Shown: positions 22,628 to 31,631 of the stretch, piece by piece | Position numbering within the stretch: position 1 is the stretch's first letter | Layout of the letters: each line of letters begins with the position of its first letter | The notes under the pieces: generated by a model | Databases searched by the model: none | Told to the model about the DNA's origin: nothing | What the model saw: the letters and a program-made list of their open reading frames with translations, nothing else | Origin: a virus | Reading direction: 5' to 3' (one strand) | Virus record (IMG/VR): IMGVR_UViG_3300046170_000162 | Location: 62,001-126,000 of that record | DNA length: 64,000 bases | Position numbers and translations under genes: made by a program

Positions 22628-23177
22628 AGTGGATGTACGTTCCCGCGATGTATTTTGCGTTAGAGATTGCAGGTAGTCCTGCGTGAGGATATGTCCACGT
22701 GGGTGGGAACACTAACATTCTACCACGTTTAGGAGTAACTTTCATATGTTTGAATTCAGTCTCTCCACCCTCTTGAACATCATTGAGGTACCAGAATATC
22801 ACAAGCATTCTTTTAGCAGACTCGTGGTCACCCACATCGACGTGCCATTTGAATTGATCTTCTGAATCTGGATTGTATCTCTTGATCCTAAATTGTTCAA
22901 GTGATGTCTTCATAGGAAAGTATTTCCTACAGTCACACTCATCCATATATCGTTGGATGAAATCGTGAGCAGACTGAATCAATGTTGATTGGATTATGTC
23001 CCAATCTTTATGTGCTCCCTTTTCAACGTGCTCGGTGATATTAAATTGTGCGAAGGTAGGACGACCATCTCTATCCCAAACTTCGTGCTCTTCTTTTTCA
23101 AAGAGACGAATTGCATTCTCACATACTTCTTTAGAGATGGTATCATCATAAACCTTGATGAAAGATTCAAGATCCAT
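22620..23177 (-). CDS. 2OG-Fe(II) oxygenase, prolyl-4-hydroxylase type
   Basis: 185 aa from [12 protein letters not shown]; a TTG two codons earlier is less likely. Iron ligands HVD in [16 protein letters not shown], a jelly-roll core [15 protein letters not shown], and YPHAGLP with the distal His, then Lys in NAKYIAGTY for 2-oxoglutarate. P4H-type enzymes hydroxylate peptidyl proline; the phage substrate is unknown. It overlaps the uvsX 3' end by 11 bases and gp41 by 8. Confidence 0.88.
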   Translation of the reverse strand: MDLESFIKVYDDTISKEVCENAIRLFEKEEHEVWDRDGRPTFAQFNITEHVEKGAHKDWDIIQSTLIQSAHDFIQRYMDECDCRKYFPMKTSLEQFRIKRYNPDSEDQFKWHVDVGDHESAKRMLVIFWYLNDVQEGGETEFKHMKVTPKRGRMLVFPPTWTYPHAGLPAISNAKYIAGTYIHYV

Positions 23178-24186
23178 ATGCAAATTCCTTCTTCGCTGCT
23201 TCTTCCAACTTATCCATTATTTCACTGGTGAAGTATTTCTCAGGATCCTTGAGAATAACAGAAGGGAAGACGCTAGACTCCCCGACAACAACACGATTAC
23301 CCTTACGTTCAAATACCCCATACTTCTCACCCAATTCCAATAGTCCGTAATACTTGTCAAGTCCCCTTGAGTCATAGAATAACCTCGTTTCTACTTTTAC
23401 ATTTTCTTTAGTGAAGCGTGACTTAGCAGTCAAACATTTGATAATGTTACCAACGATCTCTTTGTTAGAGTCGCGTTCTTTAGATTTACTCAGGAAAATA
23501 ATTGTACTGGCAGCATACTTAAGACCAGATCCTCCACCCATTTCTTTAGTTGGGACGTATGCACCTACCACGTCATATGTATGGTTAGTAACGATGAGTG
23601 GTACATTGCAACGACCTAGTTCAAGAGTTAGAACACGGAAGATTGCTTTCACAACCTGTGCTCTAGTCATATCCCTAGTCTCTTTACCTTCCTCACTATC
23701 AGATACTTCCTTAGAAGTGGAAAGCATACCAAGTGAGTCAAGACAGAACATCATAGGTTTCCTGTCCTCCTCCTTCATCTTGGAGTAGTTCTTCAGTGTC
23801 TTAAGTGCCTGTGTTCTAAACTCTTGTACAGTAGTAACAGGAACAACAGCGACACGATTAGGATCAATACCACGACTGGTCAGCATATTCTGGGAGACAG
23901 CAGACTCAGATTCGAAATATAATACAATAGCGTCAGGATTAGAATCCAGGAAACTACGAACGACACTAAGAGTAAAAAAAGTTTTTCCAGTGCTTGATTC
24001 TCCTGCAATAGCGGTGATCTTGTTTGAAGGCAAACCTCCATAAATCGAACCACTAACAAGGGCATTGAATATATGAGACCCAGTGTCAACGAAAGAAGTA
24101 ACGTCGCCTGCAGCAACCCCGTCACTAACGACTGAAGCATAGTCATTGCCAATGTCGCTGATAATGTCTTTTAAAAATGATGTCAT
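23167..24186 (-). CDS. uvsX: recombinase UvsX (RecA-like)
   Basis: 339 aa. Walker [15 protein letters not shown] (residues 64-77), Walker [12 protein letters not shown], and the L2-type [11 protein letters not shown] after VPTKEM. It forms filaments on ssDNA for recombination-dependent replication and repair, working with UvsY, UvsW and gp46/47 at 42-49 kb. It overlaps gp43 by 4 bases. Confidence 0.95.
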   Translation of the reverse strand: MTSFLKDIISDIGNDYASVVSDGVAAGDVTSFVDTGSHIFNALVSGSIYGGLPSNKITAIAGESSTGKTFFTLSVVRSFLDSNPDAIVLYFESESAVSQNMLTSRGIDPNRVAVVPVTTVQEFRTQALKTLKNYSKMKEEDRKPMMFCLDSLGMLSTSKEVSDSEEGKETRDMTRAQVVKAIFRVLTLELGRCNVPLIVTNHTYDVVGAYVPTKEMGGGSGLKYAASTIIFLSKSKERDSNKEIVGNIIKCLTAKSRFTKENVKVETRLFYDSRGLDKYYGLLELGEKYGVFERKGNRVVVGESSVFPSVILKDPEKYFTSEIMDKLEEAAKKEFAYGS

Positions 24187-26660
24187 AGGAAAAATTCGTC
24201 TAGGTTAGCAATCTTCTCTGCCTTCCAATTAATAGTATCCATAATAACCTGTAATGGATCAAGGAAACTCTTCTGGAATTGTAGGTCATAATCTATGTAC
24301 TTGTCAAGACCAAATTCTTTCGGCAGAGTCTGAAAGAAACTTACAACGTTCTCTTGGATTTTGTTTGGGGTCTTTAAATAGAGGAACTTTACCTTCTCCC
24401 CCTCTTGAATTAGAGGATACTTGTGAGTCAATTTGTTCTTCTTGTTATAGAAATTGTATAGGAGTGCTCCTCTCACGTGGATAGGAGTACCCTTTGAATA
24501 TATTGTAGCAGGGTTTGAGAACTTTGACAGACCATTACACCCACGTGGGAATGCAACATCCTCTGCGTTTAGTTTCTCAAACTTCTCCCTGAATTTTGCT
24601 ATGAAATCTTGGGTATCCTGTTCGGTACCATTCATAATAACTTTCATAGCATCCTTAATTGCTGTCCTACAGGCAGCAGGTGTGGATGATTTGACTGCCT
24701 CAATGCCCATCATCTTGATCTTAGGTTCAGTAAACCTGACTCCTTCGATGTCATAAGCGTTGAGAATATATCTTTTCTTGGCAGTCCATATACCTTTGTT
24801 GGCAATGGTCTCCCTCTTCATCTTCATTTTTTGGTCATACGCCGAAACGTACGTCGCGAGTTCCGAGTAACTTTGATCAATGTAGGGTTCAATCTTTTCT
24901 TGACAGATCTTGTCAAGTATCCCCACAACTGCGTCTTTATCACCACACTTACTACCAAAAAATTTATCAACAAGAGGTCCAAGGTTAAGATAGATTGAGT
25001 CAGTGTCAGATGCAATGACATAATCCTTCTTTTCTGTGTTGAGTAAGTTATTTAGGTAATCATTCATACGATTCTCAATCCAACGGATTGAAACCTGACC
25101 AGAAAGAGTGATTGCTTCAGCATTCGCTAGGTTAAAATACCTAAAGTATTGGTTACCAATAGCACCATATGCAGAGTTCAATTGAATCTTTCTCGCCATC
25201 TGTATGTTATTGAAGGCAGAAATATCATCCTGTAACTTTTTGTTACCTGTCTTCTCAAATTCTTTCTTCGCTTGAATCATCTTCTTCTTAAAGATCACAC
25301 GTTCATCGTAGATCTTCTGCATCATCTTGGGTAGAAATCCTTGGATGTCTTTCCTGTACTGTGCTCGGTTGGCACACACACAGTAATCTCCACTGATTTG
25401 TACTTCTCTGTTGAGCAGTCCATCAACACTGGCGGTGGGGTGTCTTGTATCGATGAGGGTCTCAGGCGAAATATTATACTGCATAATGAGATGAGGATAC
25501 AGAGAGTTAAGGTCAAACGAAACAACCCAATCGTAGAGTCCTGGTTTGGGTTCTTTGACGTATGCTCCTGCGTACTTATCGTTCTTGGTGCTCTCTTGTC
25601 TTGGGGGGACACAGATTTTACGCTCCTTCAGATAGTTGTAGATGAGTGTATCCCACATACGAACCTGAGAATAAACATCCTCGAAGTTTACCTTGGCATC
25701 GTATGCCATCACGACAGCAAGTTCCAGTAGTTTCATCTTGTGTTCAAGACGATCTACTAGTTCAACGTCAATGATGTTGTATTCAACGAACTTCTGCCAG
25801 TCATCAGTATAGAATGCTTTGAAGTTCTCAAACTCACTGTGATCTAACTTACGTTGATCTAGTTCGACAAACGCAATATGATCCAGACGATATGATTCCT
25901 GATTGGTATATGTAAACTTTCGGTATAGATCAAGGTAATCCAGAATGCTTACTCCAAGAATGTTGTAGGACAAATTCCTACGACCCTTGATGTAAACCTC
26001 ACGCATATTAACTTTGTTCCAAGGTGATAATGATTTTTGCCACTTCTCACCTAGCACACGTTCAATGCGACGACAGATATAAGGGATGTCGTACAGATTA
26101 CAATTCCAACCAGTAACCACATCAGGAGTGTTCTCTACCCACCAAGAATGGAAATCAGATAACATCTCCTGTTCAGTCCAGAAGCAACGATACTCAGTAT
26201 CAATCTTTGCTTCACGGGTTCCCCAAGTGATGAACTTACCACTAGAAAGATCTTTAATAGTAATAAGAAGCATCTCCTCTTGACACGCTTCGGTATCAGG
26301 GAAACCATTCTCGCAAGCAACCTCGATGTCAATCGTATAGATCTTCATCTGCTCAAGGTTTGCCCTCATATCCTGAGGGTATTTTTCTGAGATCCATTGA
26401 TATACAAATCTTTCGTAACCGTGCACCTCAAAACCTTCAACACCTTTATACTTCTCGATGAACTCACGAGCACGTTTAGCACCGTCTTGTTTGACTGGTG
26501 CCATCTTCTCGCCATCAAGAGTCTTCCATTTACCTTTCGGTGATGGAACATACAGTGTTGGTTTGATGATTTCCTTATACGAAATAGGGACACCATCCTC
26601 ATACCCTCGGCAGAGAATAGCGTCACCTAGTAGTGTTACGTTTGTATAGACTGAACTCAA
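24183..26660 (-). CDS. gp43: DNA polymerase, family B (T4 gp43-like)
   Basis: 825 aa. Exonuclease domain: [10 protein letters not shown] (Exo I D-x-E), [15 protein letters not shown] (Exo II), [14 protein letters not shown] (Exo III). Polymerase domain: [20 protein letters not shown] (motif A; His where T4 has Ser), [14 protein letters not shown] (motif B), [14 protein letters not shown] (motif C). The C-terminal tail ends LDEFFL, which fits a sliding-clamp binding peptide. Slightly shorter than T4 gp43 (898 aa), normal for cyanophages. Confidence 0.97.
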   Translation of the reverse strand: MSSVYTNVTLLGDAILCRGYEDGVPISYKEIIKPTLYVPSPKGKWKTLDGEKMAPVKQDGAKRAREFIEKYKGVEGFEVHGYERFVYQWISEKYPQDMRANLEQMKIYTIDIEVACENGFPDTEACQEEMLLITIKDLSSGKFITWGTREAKIDTEYRCFWTEQEMLSDFHSWWVENTPDVVTGWNCNLYDIPYICRRIERVLGEKWQKSLSPWNKVNMREVYIKGRRNLSYNILGVSILDYLDLYRKFTYTNQESYRLDHIAFVELDQRKLDHSEFENFKAFYTDDWQKFVEYNIIDVELVDRLEHKMKLLELAVVMAYDAKVNFEDVYSQVRMWDTLIYNYLKERKICVPPRQESTKNDKYAGAYVKEPKPGLYDWVVSFDLNSLYPHLIMQYNISPETLIDTRHPTASVDGLLNREVQISGDYCVCANRAQYRKDIQGFLPKMMQKIYDERVIFKKKMIQAKKEFEKTGNKKLQDDISAFNNIQMARKIQLNSAYGAIGNQYFRYFNLANAEAITLSGQVSIRWIENRMNDYLNNLLNTEKKDYVIASDTDSIYLNLGPLVDKFFGSKCGDKDAVVGILDKICQEKIEPYIDQSYSELATYVSAYDQKMKMKRETIANKGIWTAKKRYILNAYDIEGVRFTEPKIKMMGIEAVKSSTPAACRTAIKDAMKVIMNGTEQDTQDFIAKFREKFEKLNAEDVAFPRGCNGLSKFSNPATIYSKGTPIHVRGALLYNFYNKKNKLTHKYPLIQEGEKVKFLYLKTPNKIQENVVSFFQTLPKEFGLDKYIDYDLQFQKSFLDPLQVIMDTINWKAEKIANLDEFFL

Positions 26661-26893
26661 AGCGCCTTCTTGTAGTTGGTTACGGTCTCTTCAGACGGTT
26701 CAACTATAGTCAAAACAACGTCAGTTGTCAAGAACATATCACGTTGATCTGAGTAGTAGGGATACTTTTCAAATTTCCCATCAGTGATCTTCATACAATC
26801 AGAGATAAGGTATGATGGTTCCTCATCTAGTTCTGTGACTGCACCCATTAGGTGCGTGTGGTCCTTAAGAAGGATTAGTTTCAGTGGTTGCAT
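26657..26893 (-). CDS. small Sm-like conserved protein
   Basis: 78 aa. Beta-rich small protein beginning MQPLKLILLKDHTHLMGAV, with HLMGAVTELDEEPSYLISDC resembling an Sm1 strand pattern and VVLTIVEPSEE at the C-terminal side. It overlaps the next such gene by 29 bases and gp43 by 4. The Sm/LSm resemblance is weak and inferred from pattern. Confidence 0.6.
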   Translation of the reverse strand: MQPLKLILLKDHTHLMGAVTELDEEPSYLISDCMKITDGKFEKYPYYSDQRDMFLTTDVVLTIVEPSEETVTNYKKAL

Positions 26894-27215
26894 TTCCTTT
26901 GATACAGGTTTTCCATTTAGATTCCACCTCAGGGTGTGGATTGTAGATTGTAGCGACGTTGCTCAATACTACTAGTGTAGCATTATTTTTAGAAAGTGGG
27001 ATCCAAGGGAATAGTTCCAAGTTCAGGTCGTTAATTTTTTGTGGTGTTTCTTGAGTACCCTCAAACAACATTTCTGCTGAAGCGTGTAGATTCACTTGAT
27101 AAGGATCCTTCATAAGGTATCCAATTGGGGAATAGGATTTCTCCTCAGGGTACGCTTCTTGAACATCAGCGATTACGTCCTCGCCATTGATCATTCTTAC
27201 GATTTTTACGGTCAT
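26865..27215 (-). CDS. Sm-like conserved protein
   Basis: 116 aa. The start MTVKIVRMINGEDVIADVQE has the I-x-x-x-x-G-E-x-[VLI]-x-[AG]-x-[VW] Sm1-like pattern also seen in the protein at 46988 (IKLTSGEELLGRVVV). The C-terminal NATLVVLSNVATIYNPH would be the second Sm strand pair. Possible RNA or ssDNA binding; unproven. It overlaps the gene upstream by 50 bases. Confidence 0.62.
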   Translation of the reverse strand: MTVKIVRMINGEDVIADVQEAYPEEKSYSPIGYLMKDPYQVNLHASAEMLFEGTQETPQKINDLNLELFPWIPLSKNNATLVVLSNVATIYNPHPEVESKWKTCIKGNATTETNPS

Positions 27216-27405
27216 AATTTTCAGTTAGGGTATTGTAAACACCACGAACAATATGTGCGAATGACTTATGTACATCCACATTATGTTCATCGTTAATCAT
27301 TCTAGCATATCCTAGAACCTCGTCAACATATCTGGTTGGAACATCGAGTGTGATCGATTCATAATCGTCGCTCCCCCTCGGAGCGCAGTTCACATAGTGA
27401 TTCAT
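27166..27405 (-). CDS. hypothetical protein
   Basis: 79 aa (begins MNHYVNCAPRGSDDYESITL), helical middle, strongly basic end (NYDRKNRKNDQWRGRNR). The last 50 bases overlap the next gene. It starts shortly after the terminator at 27421-27442. Unknown function. Confidence 0.58.
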   Translation of the reverse strand: MNHYVNCAPRGSDDYESITLDVPTRYVDEVLGYARMINDEHNVDVHKSFAHIVRGVYNTLTENYDRKNRKNDQWRGRNR

Positions 27406-27420
27406 AAAAAAACTCCATAG

Positions 27421-27442
27421 AAAAAGAGACCCGAAGGTCTCT
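27421..27442 (-). terminator. rho-independent terminator
   Basis: AGAGACC-TTCG-GGTCTCT (7 bp, tetraloop) then TTTTTC. It separates the hsp20 transcript from the polymerase operon. Confidence 0.88.
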
Positions 27443-27468
27443 TCTGTTGTACATTATGTATGCTACTT

Positions 27469-27642
27469 TCAGTCGTTGCCAAATTGTGAGCAATCATTTC
27501 TCCTGCAGTATTGTTTCACGTAACCGTGAATATCAACTTCATAAGTATGGTGTGCTCTTGTATGAACAAACTCAATGAATCCTAAGGATCCACCGATGAT
27601 CAGAATCATATGGACTACTGGGTTCGATAGCAATTTTTTCAT
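27469..27642 (-). CDS. 57-aa membrane protein
   Basis: MKKLLSNPVVHMILIIGGSL at the start gives one transmembrane helix (residues 8-25); the polar C-terminus has two Cys (QYCRRNDCSQ) and several His. It follows hsp20 by 12 bases and ends 27 bases before the terminator stem, so the two form one late transcript. Function unknown. Confidence 0.6.
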   Translation of the reverse strand: MKKLLSNPVVHMILIIGGSLGFIEFVHTRAHHTYEVDIHGYVKQYCRRNDCSQFGND

Positions 27643-27654
27643 TCGTCATAGTGA

Positions 27655-28095
27655 CTACTCAATATTATATACCTTTCTTTTGTGACTGTCAGGTACGATT
27701 TTATTAAGTTCTATGGTCAAAAGACCATCTTGGTAATCGATGCTGCCAAGTTTCACATCATCAGAGAGTGTGAATGTCCTTGCAAAGGTACGTTTCGCTA
27801 CACCTTTGTGTAGGTATCCTCTGTGGTCATCGTTCTTCTCTTTGACTGTCCTGATTGATAGGACGTTAGTTTCTGTTGCGACCTCGAACTCATCCTTTCT
27901 GAATCCTGCTAGTGCTACTTCGATCTTCCATTTAGTTTCTGACTCTTTGATCAGGTTGTATGGAGGGTAAGATTTTGTCTCGTGATCTGCTAGTGCTCTT
28001 GACTCTAGTCTGTGAAAGATATTGTCGAGTCCGACTGAGTATGACCTAGATGCCTGTAAGATTTTATCTAGATCACTAGATGTGAATTGATTCAT
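27655..28095 (-). CDS. hsp20: small heat-shock protein (Hsp20)
   Basis: 146 aa. Alpha-crystallin domain from about residue 40 to 135: YNLIKESETKWKIEVALAGF, then FEVATETNVLSIRT, RTFARTFTLSDDV and the closing YQDGLLTIELNK. Holdase chaperone; common in T4-like cyanophages, where it may assist capsid folding. GGAG ribosome binding site and a TATAAATA late promoter 55 bases upstream. Confidence 0.94.
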   Translation of the reverse strand: MNQFTSSDLDKILQASRSYSVGLDNIFHRLESRALADHETKSYPPYNLIKESETKWKIEVALAGFRKDEFEVATETNVLSIRTVKEKNDDHRGYLHKGVAKRTFARTFTLSDDVKLGSIDYQDGLLTIELNKIVPDSHKRKVYNIE

Positions 28096-28149
28096 TTGTA
28101 CTGCTCCTTAAAGCGAGAGTTTTGGTGTTGTCCCCGAAGGCGACACAAT

Positions 28150-28157
28150 TATTTATA
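28150..28157 (-). promoter_or_regulatory. T4-type late promoter TATAAATA (hsp20)
   Basis: Exact TATAAATA on the minus strand, 55 bases before hsp20. A GTCGCCTTCGGGGAC hairpin lies between the promoter and the ATG. Confidence 0.7.
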
Positions 28158-28217
28158 GTCATAGCAGTGGATCACAGGTACGGTTAAAACGGTATCATCT
28201 GTACAGTTTTCTCGACG

Positions 28218-28224
28218 CTAAATA
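28218..28224 (+). promoter_or_regulatory. late promoter-like CTAAATA (plus strand)
   Basis: GCTAAATAGG about 32 bases before the first gene of the plus-strand island, divergent from the hsp20 promoter. It matches the CTAAATA late variant found elsewhere in the window. Confidence 0.5.
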
Positions 28225-28255
28225 GGCTAGATGTATTAATTACCCATTTAAAAAG

Positions 28256-28756
28256 ATGAAAAGAGCAGCGATGCTTTTCGTAATGACTTTGATGACGGCA
28301 CCTGCATATGCCGATGTTACACATAAACTATCTTCTTCAGTGCAACTCACAGTTGATGCAGCGGCAACCAATGTTCAACGTGTTGGTTCCACTTATAGTG
28401 TTAGTGGAAACAATGTGACCACACAGTACACACCTTCTGGTGGTAGTGCTACAGCATCTATTGGTAGTCTTACAGTCGCATCAGGAGTTGGAGCGATTCC
28501 TACGTTGTCAGCAACTCAGGCAACTGCAGGAGAATCCTTCAGCTTCACTCAGTCATTCTATCAAGGTGACGCTTTAGGTTCTGGTGCACCTTCTACTGGT
28601 GCAGTACATAACTTCAGTAACCAGACATCAACTGCTGCTGGTACTGCAGGATCCCTTGCTGGTACTATTGATTCCAGTTCAACTGTCGGATTGACAGCGG
28701 GCGGGGCAGGTACGAATGCTGTGGGACAATTTGTCAGCGAAGTCACCATCCGATAA
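28256..28756 (+). CDS. exported Ser/Thr-rich protein
   Basis: 166 aa. A clear signal peptide: MKRAAMLFVMTLMTAPAYAD, cleavage expected after AYA. The mature part is rich in Ser, Thr, Gly and Ala, without Cys, with beta-type alternation (SLTVASGVGAIPTLS). It starts a three-gene plus-strand island; the stop TAA is followed one base later by the ATG of the next gene. It may be an exported or virion-surface protein; family unknown. Confidence 0.72.
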   Translation: MKRAAMLFVMTLMTAPAYADVTHKLSSSVQLTVDAAATNVQRVGSTYSVSGNNVTTQYTPSGGSATASIGSLTVASGVGAIPTLSATQATAGESFSFTQSFYQGDALGSGAPSTGAVHNFSNQTSTAAGTAGSLAGTIDSSSTVGLTAGGAGTNAVGQFVSEVTIR

Positions 28757-29191
28757 ATGAAAAGACTAGTTGCTACAATGGTACTACTATCATTCGCTGG
28801 AACTCCAGTGATAGCAGTACCTGTGGTGCCTAATTTCACTCAAGGATCGATGACCTCCCACACGGAAACGACTTCTAAGGTAACTGAGACCATAAATTCT
28901 ATGGACTACGCTACTGGTTGGGTTTATTCGGTAAATGGCACAAACGTAAAACACGATGGTGGATCTATGACACCAGGCGTAAGTGAACAATCTCAAACTA
29001 TTGATGGTGTGACTTCAAAATGGACAGGATTAAACGTAAATCAAAAACCAAACTGGACCCAAAATCAAGTGGGCAATGCATTCCAGTTCACAGAAACTTA
29101 CTCTGGACCAGGACTCCAAAATCAGACAATTATTCAAAGGGTGACGGAGGTTACAAGCGTCACAGACACAACAAGTATCTTCCAACAATAG
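28757..29191 (+). CDS. exported protein
   Basis: 144 aa. Signal peptide MKRLVATMVLLSFAGTPVIA with likely cleavage after VIA. The mature part is Thr/Ser/Asn-rich with repeated short beta-like stretches (TSKVTETINSMDYATGWVYS). No Cys. The same composition as the gene before it suggests they act together. The third island gene begins inside it in the -1 frame. Confidence 0.7.
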   Translation: MKRLVATMVLLSFAGTPVIAVPVVPNFTQGSMTSHTETTSKVTETINSMDYATGWVYSVNGTNVKHDGGSMTPGVSEQSQTIDGVTSKWTGLNVNQKPNWTQNQVGNAFQFTETYSGPGLQNQTIIQRVTEVTSVTDTTSIFQQ

Positions 29192-30078
29192 GTCTTGCCT
29201 TTGCACTACTTGCACCACAGATAGCACACGCATCTGATATTGGTGGTGTGTCTGCTACTGCATCTCCAATCGCGAATAGTTCAGGCTCAGTGACCAATCA
29301 GGCAATTCAGGTTTTACAAGGACCATATATTACTAATACTTATGGGGGTGGTATTCAATGTCAAGGTAGTACACTTAACATAACACCGTTTGCTACAGGT
29401 AGTGCATCTGGACAGAAACCTTGGGAAGATCAATGGTGGGATAATGTATATGATATGCGTGATCAAGAAGGTGCTACTGATGTAAATGGTGCAGTTACAG
29501 GAGACGGAGTGCCCGATAATCCAGGAAATATTTTATATAAAGTTCCAGTAAGAACTGGACAGAAGGATACATATAACCTATCACTAGGTGTAAGTGCCAC
29601 TTGGTCTATACCATTAGATAAGAAAGCACAAAAGCAATGTAAGGAAGCAGCAGCAACACAAATATCATTGCAGCAACAACTCACTGCCAATAAAAGATTA
29701 GACTTTGAGATCGCGAGATTAAAAAATTGTGGTGAATTGATTCAGAAGGGAATCACCTTCCACCCTAAGTCACCTTATTATGCCATATGTGCCGACGTTA
29801 TGGTGAACAACGTGTCATATATCAAACCACACGTACATCAAGTAGAACAAAAATCTACCTCTTCTTCATCTTCCGAAGTTCGCGAAGTGCCCGTGTCCTC
29901 ATCCGCTGATGATCTTGGCGGTCCCTTTGAGATTGGAGACGTGGAGTCTTTCCGAGAGCAACCGAAATCTTCGTTATCGTCTTCTTCACAACAGGTTTCA
30001 CCACTTTCAAAAGAAGATCGACAATCGGTTTTGCGAGCAGTGCAGACGTGGCAGCAACAGCGGCAATTGAACCAGTAG
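29020..30078 (+). CDS. exported protein overlapping both neighbours
   Basis: 352 aa as the open frame. The first 52 residues overlap the previous gene in another frame; a signal-like segment YLPTIGLAFALLAPQIAHAS sits at residues 54-73, so the true N-terminus is probably near there, although no ATG/GTG/TTG is in frame close by. The mature part has GGVSATASPIANSSGSVTNQ, conserved-looking Cys residues (GGGIQCQG, KNCGELI, YAICAD) and a Ser-rich C-terminus that overlaps the convergent gene by 224 bases. Function unknown. Confidence 0.65.
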   Translation: MDRIKRKSKTKLDPKSSGQCIPVHRNLLWTRTPKSDNYSKGDGGYKRHRHNKYLPTIGLAFALLAPQIAHASDIGGVSATASPIANSSGSVTNQAIQVLQGPYITNTYGGGIQCQGSTLNITPFATGSASGQKPWEDQWWDNVYDMRDQEGATDVNGAVTGDGVPDNPGNILYKVPVRTGQKDTYNLSLGVSATWSIPLDKKAQKQCKEAAATQISLQQQLTANKRLDFEIARLKNCGELIQKGITFHPKSPYYAICADVMVNNVSYIKPHVHQVEQKSTSSSSSEVREVPVSSSADDLGGPFEIGDVESFREQPKSSLSSSSQQVSPLSKEDRQSVLRAVQTWQQQRQLNQ

Positions 30079-30625
30079 TAACTATTAGTCCTGCATTGGG
30101 AATGTTCTCTGTTATCTGCTGAGTCACAGTCAAAGGTTCAGTAACCTCAATACATTCTTTACCAACAAGTTCGTACGAAACTATCTTCTTATTACCCTGT
30201 AGGATCTTTCCTATGGGGTTTTTTAATTCTTGTGTCCTAGTAGGACATTCTGTACTAGGGATGTCTGGTACCTTTGTATCTGGTACAGTCAGATCTGGTT
30301 GTTCATTCTCAAACTTAGGTGGCACTATAGGAGGTGCCTCAAACTTTAGATCATCCTTGTTGTAGTCCATCGCATTAAAGGATGGCATACCTGCATCACA
30401 ATATATTCTTGCTCCGCTATCATCGTCAGCAACTAAGTTACTATTCTTACCATCATCAGATGGATGTGCCTCTACACACCCAGGCATATCAACAATCGGT
30501 ACTCCCACCTGTGTAGTAACGGGTGGGTAGATAGGGATTGCTTGAGGCATACTATTGATCCAGTCGTAAGTCTGAACCTCAGGTATCTCTAGTTTCCGTA
30601 CTCCGATCTGTGGAATCTCTGTCAT
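29855..30625 (-). CDS. Pro-rich protein with C-terminal membrane segment
   Basis: 256 aa. Pro-rich N-terminal two thirds with paired Cys (DMPGCVEAH; RIYCDAG; TECPTRTQ; GKECIEV), a hydrophobic stretch (AGLIVTTGSIAAVAATSALL, about residues 180-199) and a very basic tail (QRDRQDHQRMRTRALRELRK). The basic tail is encoded opposite the Ser-rich tail of the plus-strand gene (224-base overlap). It overlaps the upstream gene by 47 bases. Unknown. Confidence 0.62.
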   Translation of the reverse strand: MTEIPQIGVRKLEIPEVQTYDWINSMPQAIPIYPPVTTQVGVPIVDMPGCVEAHPSDDGKNSNLVADDDSGARIYCDAGMPSFNAMDYNKDDLKFEAPPIVPPKFENEQPDLTVPDTKVPDIPSTECPTRTQELKNPIGKILQGNKKIVSYELVGKECIEVTEPLTVTQQITENIPNAGLIVTTGSIAAVAATSALLAKPIVDLLLKVVKPVVKKTITKISVALGKTPRLQSQRDRQDHQRMRTRALRELRKMKKR

Positions 30626-30839
30626 AATCTGAACTTATAGAAATAGACCAACCGTCTTCACCGAAGACTCCTTCTTCGATTACTCTAGGTAAGTTACGTT
30701 CTTCATCTCTTTTATCTAGTGCTTTGTGATACTCATCGATCTCTGAGTCGAGTTCGAGATTAAATTTTAGCAGTCTCAACCACATCAAAAGTTTCTCAAG
30801 GTAATACTTAATTAACTTTTTGAGGAAAGGACCGATCAT
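30579..30839 (-). CDS. hypothetical protein with amphipathic N-terminus
   Basis: 86 aa. The N-terminus MIGPFLKKLIKYYLEKLLMW is strongly amphipathic and basic, followed by acidic sequence (DSEIDEYHKALDKRDEERNL). Start overlaps the 184-aa gene by 4 bases. Membrane-surface association possible; function unknown. Confidence 0.6.
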   Translation of the reverse strand: MIGPFLKKLIKYYLEKLLMWLRLLKFNLELDSEIDEYHKALDKRDEERNLPRVIEEGVFGEDGWSISISSDYDRDSTDRSTETRDT

Positions 30840-31390
30840 TCAGTCATTTCCTCTTCGCAGTCATTCATACTGAGAGCAATCTCTCCACCAATGTCTGCAC
30901 CTTTATTACCACCAAATAGAGCAACACCACCTGCTAGGATTGGACCAATAAACGGTACACCTGATAGGGCAGGAGCAGCAGCGGCACCGACACTAGCGCC
31001 TACCACGGCACCTGTCTGTTCTCCACCACCTTCCGCCTTGATACACTCTAGTTTCTTGGCAGATAACTTTCCCATTCCGTCAGCGGAACCACCTCCTAAA
31101 TGGAGATTACCATCCATAGTATATTGATTTGACTTTCTAATATTAGTGTTACCACCAATACCAAAGAATCCATTCTCTTTGTCAATGTATGTATCTTTAC
31201 TCATCACTTTTGGATCATTACCTTTGTAGATAATCCGATAACCATCTTCTGATACAGATGCATCATAAGAACTATAGGGTCCTACTGGAGGATTCAATGT
31301 TGGAAGTGTTTGTTTGTTTGCAATCAGACCGATCATTCCGATGTGTGCTACACCGAATAATACACCTGCACTAACAGCGAACCATTTCAT
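30836..31390 (-). CDS. membrane protein with glycine-zipper
   Basis: 184 aa. N-terminal helix WFAVSAGVLFGVAHIGMIGL and a C-terminal Gly/Ala-rich hydrophobic hairpin (GAVVGASVGAAAAPALSGVP then FIGPILAGGVALFGG) of glycine-zipper type, as in proteins that insert into membranes. The middle is polar. It is one of four small membrane genes in a row downstream of regA. Confidence 0.65.
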   Translation of the reverse strand: MKWFAVSAGVLFGVAHIGMIGLIANKQTLPTLNPPVGPYSSYDASVSEDGYRIIYKGNDPKVMSKDTYIDKENGFFGIGGNTNIRKSNQYTMDGNLHLGGGSADGMGKLSAKKLECIKAEGGGEQTGAVVGASVGAAAAPALSGVPFIGPILAGGVALFGGNKGADIGGEIALSMNDCEEEMTE

Positions 31391-31629
31391 TACATTCCTG
31401 GGATAGTTGGTTTAATTGGGGGCATCGCAGGACCACTAACATCAGGAATCATATCGTCCATCATTCCAGGAACGATACCACCTACTGCTTCGACAACCAA
31501 ATTGGTTAGTCTTTCTCTTGCCTGTTCTGCAACTTTATCTCTGTTGACGTAACCATAAACGAAAACGCCAGTAAGAACACCAGCGAAAACAAAGTTAACT
31601 ACAACAAGTCCGTTAATTACTTTTTGCAT
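31390..31629 (-). CDS. small membrane protein
   Basis: 79 aa. One transmembrane helix (VINGLVVVNFVFAGVLTGVF) then a Lys/Arg/Glu segment and a Pro/Met-rich tail (MMDDMIPDVSGPAMPPIKPT). Start shared with the stop of the 184-aa gene (one-base overlap). Unknown; holin-like only in size. Confidence 0.62.
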   Translation of the reverse strand: MQKVINGLVVVNFVFAGVLTGVFVYGYVNRDKVAEQARERLTNLVVEAVGGIVPGMMDDMIPDVSGPAMPPIKPTIPGM

Positions 31630-31631
31630 AA

